NCBI GenBank assembly: GCA_029933635.1 | Contig: JAOZNS010000165.1 | Coordinates: forward strand, 1 to 5,941 | DNA: 5,941 nt | Source of the DNA: Candidatus Zixiibacteriota bacterium | GTDB lineage: Bacteria; Zixibacteria; MSB-5A5; SM1-73 | Reading direction: 5' to 3' | In this document: in pieces, positions 1-4,893 of the stretch | How the letters are laid out: each line of letters opens with the position of its first letter | Numbering within the stretch: the stretch's first letter is position 1 | Translations under genes and position numbers: made by a program | Notes under the pieces: model-generated | The model's database searches: none | Told to the model about the DNA's origin: nothing | Seen by the model: only the letters and a program-made list of their open reading frames with translations

Positions 1-426
1 GGTCCTTCTTAATTCCTGGTTTAAGTTAACCAGCTCATCTTGCATTTTTTTCATCTTGATTAAATTTCTCACCTTTAAGGGGAGCTGAAATCTTCGATCG
101 TCATCGCTTAAAGGCTTGGTGAAATAATCGTTTGCGCCTAAATCCAAGCCTCTTTCAATGGCACTTGAGTCTTTGAGCGCAGACGCTATTATCACCGGGA
201 TGAATGTGGTAAATGGATTTTGCTTGATCCGCTCTAAGGTTTGAAAGCCATCCATTCCGGGCATCATCAAGTCCAGGACGATAAGGTCAACGTTTTCCCG
301 TTCAAGGACGTCCAAAGCCTCCTCCCCACTTTCCACCTCTACAAATTGATATCCTCCCTGGCGTAGAACCGTTCTCAAGATCTTCAAATTCATTCTTTCG
401 TCATCCACTAAAAGTATGGTGGGCAT
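1..426 (-). CDS. Response regulator receiver-domain protein (partial, C-terminus off the left edge)
   Basis: This is a phosphoacceptor receiver (REC) domain of a two-component system; 142 codons are visible and the reading frame is still open at base 1. The acidic pocket is D8-D9, the phosphorylation site is D52 in IVLDLMMPGMDG, the switch Ser is S82 (IIASA), and the conserved Lys-Pro is K104-P105 (DYFTKPL), so all catalytic residues are present. After about residue 120 comes a charged, heptad-like stretch (KMKKMQDELVNLNQEL), typical of a coiled-coil linker to an output domain such as GGDEF, PP2C or histidine kinase. That output lies outside the window, so the function cannot be named further. 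The ATG at 426 is chosen because AAGGAG (432-437) sits 5 nt upstream and the REC domain starts immediately. It follows the hybrid kinase but is separated from it by a terminator, and has its own sigma-28-like promoter. It is a possible but unproven phosphotransfer partner of that kinase. Confidence 0.93.
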   Translation of the reverse strand, partial: MPTILLVDDERMNLKILRTVLRQGGYQFVEVESGEEALDVLERENVDLIVLDLMMPGMDGFQTLERIKQNPFTTFIPVIIASALKDSSAIERGLDLGANDYFTKPLSDDDRRFQLPLKVRNLIKMKKMQDELVNLNQELRRT

Positions 427-431
427 CCTCT

Positions 432-437
432 CTCCTT
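432..437 (-). promoter_or_regulatory. Ribosome binding site of the response regulator
   Basis: AAGGAG lies 5 nt before the ATG at 426. It fixes the start of the receiver-domain gene and is the strongest Shine-Dalgarno in this intergenic region. Confidence 0.75.
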
Positions 438-543
438 TTCAATTAGTATTTTTCTATAACTTTTGAACAAACGAAACAAAACTGCTTTTTTATCTGTTAC
501 CATCAATGAGTTCCTACCCTCTTTCTTTTCCCAGTTATAGTCT

Positions 544-570
544 TTATCGGCAAGTGGAGAAGTTACCTTA
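544..570 (-). promoter_or_regulatory. Putative sigma-28 (FliA/SigD-type) promoter for the response regulator
   Basis: Reading the minus strand, TAAGGTAA (563-570) is followed by exactly 11 nt (552-562) and then GCCGATAA (544-551). The enterobacterial FliA consensus is TAAAGTTT-N11-GCCGATAA. The -10 octamer matches perfectly, the spacing is exact, and the -35 matches in its TAA core. Transcription would start near 535-538, giving a leader of about 110 nt before the ATG at 426. It lies just downstream of the kinase terminator and points at the response regulator, where a promoter is needed. The match is seen in the sequence. Its use depends on the organism having a motility-type sigma factor, which this window cannot show. 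Confidence 0.5.
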
Positions 571-602
571 AAGTTATTGCATCTATCCCCGGCGAGTTCA
601 TG

Positions 603-636
603 AAAAAAAAGAGAGGCTGAAAGATTACCTCTTTTT
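603..636 (-). terminator. Rho-independent terminator after the hybrid kinase (possibly bidirectional)
   Basis: On the minus strand AAAAAGAGG (628-636) pairs with CCTCTCTTT (608-616), a 9-bp stem with one G-T wobble and an 11-nt loop (617-627). It is followed by a run of T (the A tract at 603-610 of the plus strand). It lies about 60 nt past the kinase stop codon and separates the kinase from the response regulator transcript. The flanking A and T runs on both sides would also let it work on the plus strand, though no plus-strand gene is seen here. Confidence 0.72.
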
Positions 637-669
637 GTGGATTTGAAATTCATAAGGGGCTTAGCTTTC

Positions 670-714
670 TTGTGAGGTGATCGTTTTTCCAGAACTTTTC
701 AGTCAACCTCACAA
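670..714. repeat. Inverted repeat / stem-loop spanning the kinase stop codon
   Basis: TTGTGAGGT (670-678) and ACCTCACAA (706-714) are perfect 9-bp inverted repeats with 27 nt between them. An alternative pairing uses 8 bp plus 3 bp (TGA 678-680 with TCA 703-705) around one bulged A. The kinase stop (699-701) lies in the loop. No T-run follows on the minus strand, so it is not a standard terminator by itself. It could be an RNA 3'-end structure acting with the downstream terminator, or a protein-binding site. Confidence 0.5.
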
Positions 715-3700
715 CTTGTCATTTCCTCTTCCACCTGGCTTAACTCAGCATCGATCTTTGCTAACAATACTTTTTGGTCGATCGGCTTCGAAAGGACTAA
801 TGGAGGTTGCTCCACTTCGCTTGAGCGCAACTCCTTTTTTACTAAATCTAGATCCTGTCCCGTTATTACGATGATGGGAATATGTGAGGTATCTGGATGT
901 TTGTATAAGGTGGCAAGGATCTGCTTCCCGTTTTTTAACTCCCCTCCGGTCTTTTGGGGAAGAGAGAAATCCAGCAAGATGATTTGCGGATGGAAATCTT
1001 TTGCCAAGGTGACTGCATCATCGGCGGTTTTTGCTACAAGGGTAGCATATCCCTCGTTTTGCAATAGGTTCTCTATGTATTGGCTAAAGATAGGATCGTC
1101 CTCCACGATCAAAGCTAACAAATTGTTCCTCCCTCTTCTAATTTTCCCCAAGTTTTTATCTCGACTAAGAAACTCTACCTCTTTGGCCTCCCGATAAATG
1201 GGCAGGGTAAAAGAAACTGAAGTTCCCTTTCCTTCCCCCGGGCTTTCCAGCTTGATCATTCCTCCCATCATTTCCACCAAGTTCTTGGTTATGGTTAAAC
1301 CCAAACCGGTCCCCCCGTGTCTTCTACTGGCAGAACTATCAACCTGTCTGAATTTCTCGAAAAGTCCATCCTGCATGTGGCGGGGAATGCCTATACCCTC
1401 GTCCTTCACCTGAATTAATACGTTCCCTTTCTCTTCCCGAACCCAGGATTTCACCTCGATTTTTCCTTTTGTGGTGAATTTGATGGCGTTGCCCACCAAG
1501 TTTATCAATACCTGTCTTAACTTTGCCAAATCCGCATAAACCCTTGGATTGGGATGATTCCCGCAGAGAAAAGACAATTTCAGTTTCTTCTGCTGAGCCT
1601 GCACTCGGGTTAGGGAATGTACTTCCTCGAAAACGCTCTTCAAGTCGACCTCGCCCAGCTCCATCTCCATTCTACCAGCCTCAATTTTTGCTAAGTCTAA
1701 AAGGTCATTTATCAGACTCAGAAGTTGCTTGGCGCTCTGTTGGGCATTGGCTAAAAATTCTCTTTCCTCCTGGGTATTGACACAATATCCATCCAAAACC
1801 AGTCCCAAAAATCCGATGATTGAATTCAAGGGGGTGCGAAGCTCATGTGAGGTATTAGCCAAAAACTCACTTTTTATCTGGCTGGCCTCTTCCAGCTTTT
1901 GATTTAGTTTCTGTAGCTTTTTCTTGGCTTTCTCCACATCCTCAAAGAGCAGAGCATTATCCACTGCTATTCCGATTCCGTTGCCCACCGAAGTGAAAAA
2001 CCTCAACTCGGTTTCACAAAATTCCTTTTTAGACTGCCAGCCCAAGTTCATCACCCCCAAAACTTGATCTTTTGAGCGGAGTGGTATGGCTAAATGGCAC
2101 GTAAGCTTCTCCTCTTGTATGCTCGATCTGCTCAATCGGGGACACTCGGTGATATTCAAAAGCCGAGGCTTTTGGGATCTTACCACCTCCCAGCAGAGAC
2201 ACCTCTCTTGGGGCAATTTAAGCTCTTCTTCTATGAATCGTTGAGACAAACCTTGATGAGTGGTCAACTTCATTTCATTCTTTCGCTCATCATCAATTAG
2301 AAATATCCATCCCGCTGGAGAGCGAGTTAGCTCTAACATGATGTTTAAGCTACGCTTGAGGATCTCTTGCAAATTAAGGGTTTGGCTGACGGTAGAGGCG
2401 ATGGTATTTAGTGCAGAAAGCTCTCGGTTGCTCCGTAATATCTCCAGCTCCATTTTCTTTTTTTCACTTATATCCTTGCAAATTCCCAAAATTCCCACGG
2501 GCTTTTTGTGGGGATCTTTTATCAACGAGGCGGAAATCTGTGCGGGAAAGGTGCTCCCATCCTTTCTGGGCTCTTCCAGCTCTGCACTCCAGCGGCCCTC
2601 CGTGAGAACTTGTTGAATTGCCCGGTCCACCAGAGGCCAATACGATCGAGGATAAAAATCCTTTTGGAATCTTCCTATCATCTCGTATGGCTCATAGCCA
2701 TGCATATGGGCGTGAGATCGATTCACAAATAAGATTTTTCCATCCAGATCGATCACCACGGCACCATCGGTAGCAGACTCAATCGCTAAAGAGAGCAAAC
2801 GGATATTCTCCTCAGTTTCCTTCTTTTGGGTTATATCTTCGATGATGAGGGTATATCCTGTAAAGGCTCCCTCCCTTCCTTTCAGCGGGGTAATGGTCAC
2901 CATGGCTGGAAAGGCCTGCTTGCTTCTTCTGATCATCTCCGCTTCACCTTTATAGATCCCCGCCTCCCGGGTATGCTCCAGCAAGATGAAAACGAAGTTT
3001 TCGTTTTGGACAAAAAACTCCTGAATCCACCTTTTGTTCACCACCTCTTCGGTTTCATAGCCAAAAATCAACTCAGAGGTTTTGCTGTAAAAAGTAATTT
3101 TGCCCTCGGTGTCAATGGTGATTATAGCCCGATCGACCACACTTTTGAATATGTTCTCCAACTGGCTTTTGGTGGCAGAAAGCTCTTGGTTAATGGAGTT
3201 TAAATCTTTCAACATTTTGGTGATGGTGGCTCCATTGTTGGCAAGTTCCCGATTTGCCTCTTTAAGCTTTCTGGTTCTCTCCTCTACCTTCTGCTCCAGG
3301 GTGCGGTTGTATTTCTCCAGCTTCCTTTTTGAATCCATCAGGCTTTTGCTCATCTGATTGAATGTATGGGCTAAAATTCCTATCTCATCTTTGTGCTCCA
3401 CAGGAACCTGAATTCCCCTTTCTCCTTTTGAAATTTGAAGGGCAGCTTGGCTTAACCTGCGAAGAGGCTTGGTTAGAAGGCCAGAAAGATAGAATGCCAC
3501 AAAGATTCCCAACATCAGGGCCAGTGAATTCAAAACAAAGATCAACCTTCTTCTTTGTGCTATCTCCATACTAAGATGCTTAAGATTGAAACTAAGTGTC
3601 AACACACCGAGGGTTTCTTGATGTGCTTTGATGGGTTGGGTGACATAAAGTCGTTCCTCTCTAATGAAAATCCCCATTGGTGTATCAATGGATGGGAACA

Positions 3701-3815
3701 TAAGTTTTTCTGTGCCATCAACGGATACTTCAGGTTGAAAGAATAAAGTGTCGTTGTTTGGATAGCGAAGTATCCTGACAAAGGAAAGATCCTTATCTTG
3801 GAAGGCTCCACTCAC
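699..3815 (-). CDS. Hybrid sensor histidine kinase, HAMP-PAS-PAS-GAF-HisKA-HATPase-REC (5'-truncated form)
   Basis: This is an inner-membrane sensor kinase that would autophosphorylate on His and pass phosphate to its own receiver domain. Numbering from the GTG at 3815 (1038 aa): rest of a CHASE8-like periplasmic region 1-85; membrane segment 90-110; HAMP about 111-163 (ends DEIGILAHTFNQM); coiled coil 164-222; PAS 223-335; PAS 345-455; GAF 470-625; HisKA with H657 in NTSHELRTPLNS; HATPase with N-box N772/N776, G1 box D805 (DEGIGI) and G2 GGTGLGL 834-840; REC with D906/D907, phospho-Asp D949, T985 and K1010. All catalytic residues are intact. There is no HPt domain, so a separate phosphotransfer partner is expected. 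The GTG is the only in-frame start candidate between the TAA at 3870-3872 and the body; AAAGGAG (3819-3825) precedes it at a short 3-nt distance. The same frame runs upstream to an ATG at 4049 across two TAA codons, so the ancestral protein was probably about 1116 aa. This form may be a re-initiated or separately transcribed product, or the 3' part of a pseudogene. Confidence 0.85.
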   Translation of the reverse strand: MSGAFQDKDLSFVRILRYPNNDTLFFQPEVSVDGTEKLMFPSIDTPMGIFIREERLYVTQPIKAHQETLGVLTLSFNLKHLSMEIAQRRRLIFVLNSLALMLGIFVAFYLSGLLTKPLRRLSQAALQISKGERGIQVPVEHKDEIGILAHTFNQMSKSLMDSKRKLEKYNRTLEQKVEERTRKLKEANRELANNGATITKMLKDLNSINQELSATKSQLENIFKSVVDRAIITIDTEGKITFYSKTSELIFGYETEEVVNKRWIQEFFVQNENFVFILLEHTREAGIYKGEAEMIRRSKQAFPAMVTITPLKGREGAFTGYTLIIEDITQKKETEENIRLLSLAIESATDGAVVIDLDGKILFVNRSHAHMHGYEPYEMIGRFQKDFYPRSYWPLVDRAIQQVLTEGRWSAELEEPRKDGSTFPAQISASLIKDPHKKPVGILGICKDISEKKKMELEILRSNRELSALNTIASTVSQTLNLQEILKRSLNIMLELTRSPAGWIFLIDDERKNEMKLTTHQGLSQRFIEEELKLPQERCLCWEVVRSQKPRLLNITECPRLSRSSIQEEKLTCHLAIPLRSKDQVLGVMNLGWQSKKEFCETELRFFTSVGNGIGIAVDNALLFEDVEKAKKKLQKLNQKLEEASQIKSEFLANTSHELRTPLNSIIGFLGLVLDGYCVNTQEEREFLANAQQSAKQLLSLINDLLDLAKIEAGRMEMELGEVDLKSVFEEVHSLTRVQAQQKKLKLSFLCGNHPNPRVYADLAKLRQVLINLVGNAIKFTTKGKIEVKSWVREEKGNVLIQVKDEGIGIPRHMQDGLFEKFRQVDSSASRRHGGTGLGLTITKNLVEMMGGMIKLESPGEGKGTSVSFTLPIYREAKEVEFLSRDKNLGKIRRGRNNLLALIVEDDPIFSQYIENLLQNEGYATLVAKTADDAVTLAKDFHPQIILLDFSLPQKTGGELKNGKQILATLYKHPDTSHIPIIVITGQDLDLVKKELRSSEVEQPPLVLSKPIDQKVLLAKIDAELSQVEEEMTSCEVD

Positions 3816-3818
3816 TAT

Positions 3819-3825
3819 CTCCTTT
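3819..3825 (-). promoter_or_regulatory. Possible ribosome binding site for re-initiation at GTG 3815
   Basis: AAAGGAG ends 3 nt before the GTG at 3815. The motif is strong but the spacing is shorter than usual, and it also encodes ordinary residues (Ile-Lys-Glu-Ile) of the sensor domain. It may therefore be a coincidence of codon content. Confidence 0.3.
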
Positions 3826-3868
3826 ATGGCTTGACGGTCGTCAAAGTCTAAGGCAGGACTTAGATTGT

Positions 3869-3877
3869 ATTATAGCA
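3869..3877 (-). promoter_or_regulatory. Perfect extended -10 element inside the kinase reading frame
   Basis: The minus strand reads TGCTATAAT, the ideal TGnTATAAT extended -10 of a housekeeping sigma factor, which can work without a good -35. At 16-18 bp spacing the upstream hexamer is G-rich (GGCGGA) and is not a -35. Transcription would begin near 3862 and give a leader of about 45 nt before GTG 3815. The element contains the second in-frame TAA (3870-3872). Function is inferred only. Confidence 0.3.
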
Positions 3878-4049
3878 CTTACGCCAGGCTCTCCGCCTTG
3901 GTTATCAACCATACCAGTGCCACATTTTTCTGCTGGGCTGGGAAAAAAAGAAGATTGAAAATCGCCAAGCTGGCAAAGACGACGAAAATCGCTACGCTTA
4001 TCTTCGTGCGGATAGGTTTATTGAAGAAAAATCTTTGAATGGTCCTCAT
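3870..4049 (-). pseudogene. 5' part of the hybrid kinase gene, cut off by two in-frame TAA codons
   Basis: From the ATG at 4049, 56 sense codons run in exactly the same frame as the kinase body (4049 to 3815 is 78 codons) and then meet TAA (3879-3881), Val, Leu, TAA (3870-3872). The peptide has a basic start (MRTIQRFFFNKPIRTK), a hydrophobic first membrane helix at about 17-36, and then the start of a CHASE8-like domain. Across the stops the frame reads SLA-stop-VL-stop-YNLSPALDFDD, which keeps the typical domain-start pattern in register. This points to two substitutions rather than a frameshift. The first TAA is one change from AAA, GAA or CAA; the second is one change from TCA. No clear Shine-Dalgarno precedes the ATG, and a stop lies two codons upstream, so the frame begins here. 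A sequencing or assembly error, stop-codon readthrough and true gene decay all remain possible. Confidence 0.75.
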
Positions 4050-4127
4050 TGTTTAAAAAGCTGGTTAATATAAGATAGGGAATGAAGGTTAATCATAGCT
4101 GTAGAGAGAAGAATTCTAAAAACCTCC

Positions 4128-4145
4128 ATCAGAACCCCCCCTGAT
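4128..4145. repeat. Short inverted repeat with a C7/G7 tract upstream of the kinase
   Basis: ATCAG (4128-4132) and CTGAT (4141-4145) form a 5-bp stem around an 8-nt loop, with seven C in a row (4135-4141) on the plus strand. On the minus strand a short T5 run follows after a few bases, so it could be a weak attenuator. It is too short to call a terminator. Confidence 0.3.
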
Positions 4146-4183
4146 CTTAAGCTCTGTTAGAAATTTTTTGAATCCCCCAGATT
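4133..4183. repeat. Pair of C-tract direct repeats in the YfiR-kinase gap
   Basis: AACCCCCCCTGATC (4133-4146) and AATCCCCCAGATT (4171-4183) share the pattern AA-N-C4-C-N-GAT and start 38 bp apart. A second direct repeat, TTAAGCTC, occurs at 4147-4154 and 4196-4203. Such paired motifs upstream of a gene can be operator sites. The only promoter-like match here is TATAAT at 4181-4186 on the minus strand, which overlaps the second copy but lacks a -35. Confidence 0.3.
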
Positions 4184-4219
4184 ATAGAAAATAGGTTAAG
4201 CTCAAGAAGACGAAAGTGT

Positions 4220-4849
4220 TCATTTAATTACCTTACATAATCGCAGCAGATTTGCACTAAAGTTACTTCCTTCTGCCTTGGCAGAGCGGAGATTGATCAC
4301 TATCTGTGGCTTTTGATCTTTTACCCCCAGCCCTACTGAAATTCCCTTGCTGACGTAATCAACCCTTCCAGTCATGGTCAAAACGTTTCTCTTCTGGCTG
4401 GTTTGGATGATCTCTTCCAAGAAATTTGAGCTATCGGATGTCACGTAAAGAACATTTATCTTCCTTTCTTTAATTACCTTATCTAAGTTTTTCTTCGAGA
4501 TGAACTCAATCTGGTGAAAACAGAACGGAACTCCATTGATGGTCTTGTTCTTGTTCTGCTTGAGGCTTTCAATCATCGCATCTTTATTTCTTTCAGATTC
4601 AACATCATCCGGAAAATAAAGAATCCCTATCCTTAGGGTATCCTTTGCTCTGGTCTCAAACGAACGATCATAGGTAAGGATTTTAAGAAATATGGGGACC
4701 TGAAGCTCCTCTGGGACCTCCATCCTATTGGTTTCATGTCTCTGTTGAGGGGAAGATAAAGTGGGCCAGAGAAGAACCAAAAGCAACGAAACTAAGTTTC
4801 TCCTTGCAATAAACCTTTTTGAGAAAGGATAGCTTTTCTCCGTTCCCAT
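4220..4849 (-). CDS. Exported YfiR-family (DUF4154) periplasmic protein
   Basis: This is a 209-aa periplasmic protein of the YfiR/DUF4154 family. The N-terminus has a basic patch (KRFIARR, 11-17) and a hydrophobic core (about 18-31), consistent with a Sec signal peptide, with cleavage probably near residues 33-36. Family landmarks in order are VPEELQVPIFLKILTYDRSF (45-64), LRIGILYFPDD (72-82), a mid-domain INVLYVTSD (131-139), NVLTMTGRVDYVSKGISVGL (155-174) and PQIVINLRSAKAEG followed by NFSANLLRLCKVI. Length is normal for the family. Two cysteines (C110, C205) remain in the mature part. In Pseudomonas YfiR binds the periplasmic domain of the diguanylate cyclase YfiN. Here the neighbours are a TonB-dependent receptor 44 bp upstream and a kinase with a CHASE8-like domain downstream, so it may carry a signal between them (inference). 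AGAGGAGG ends 2 nt before the ATG, a strong but close ribosome site, and no alternative ATG occurs before residue 43. Confidence 0.88.
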   Translation of the reverse strand: MGTEKSYPFSKRFIARRNLVSLLLVLLWPTLSSPQQRHETNRMEVPEELQVPIFLKILTYDRSFETRAKDTLRIGILYFPDDVESERNKDAMIESLKQNKNKTINGVPFCFHQIEFISKKNLDKVIKERKINVLYVTSDSSNFLEEIIQTSQKRNVLTMTGRVDYVSKGISVGLGVKDQKPQIVINLRSAKAEGSNFSANLLRLCKVIK

Positions 4850-4851
4850 GG

Positions 4852-4857
4852 CCTCCT
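4852..4857 (-). promoter_or_regulatory. Ribosome binding site of the YfiR-family gene
   Basis: AGGAGG lies 2 nt before the ATG at 4849, within AGAGGAGG. It decides the start and, with the 44-bp gap to the receptor stop codon, supports co-transcription with the receptor. Confidence 0.65.
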
Positions 4858-4893
4858 CTTGCTTGTGAATTAATCCTCCAGACGTTCTTTGGT

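Noticed and set aside
427..600. c-di-GMP (GEMM-type) or other riboswitch in the long response regulator leader
   Set aside because: I looked for the conserved GEMM core and found no match; the G-rich bit near 590 does not form the expected paired helices.
408..653. 81-codon minus-strand frame between the kinase and the response regulator
   Set aside because: It runs through the predicted terminator and the sigma-28-like promoter, its ATG at 653 has no Shine-Dalgarno, and the peptide has no recognisable pattern. Only the internal 31-codon version is kept, as a weak finding.
871..3746. Many plus-strand open frames opposite the kinase
   Set aside because: They are antisense to intact HisKA, HATPase, PAS, GAF and REC domains, overlap each other, and show no protein-like motifs.
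3815..3881. Compensating frameshifts as the cause of the kinase interruption
   Set aside because: The sequence on both sides of the stops is in the same frame and keeps the expected spacing of the sensor-domain start, so two substitutions explain it more simply than two indels.
4181..4186. TATAAT upstream of the kinase as a standard promoter
   Set aside because: There is no acceptable -35 at 16-18 bp and no TGn extension, so it is mentioned only with the repeats.
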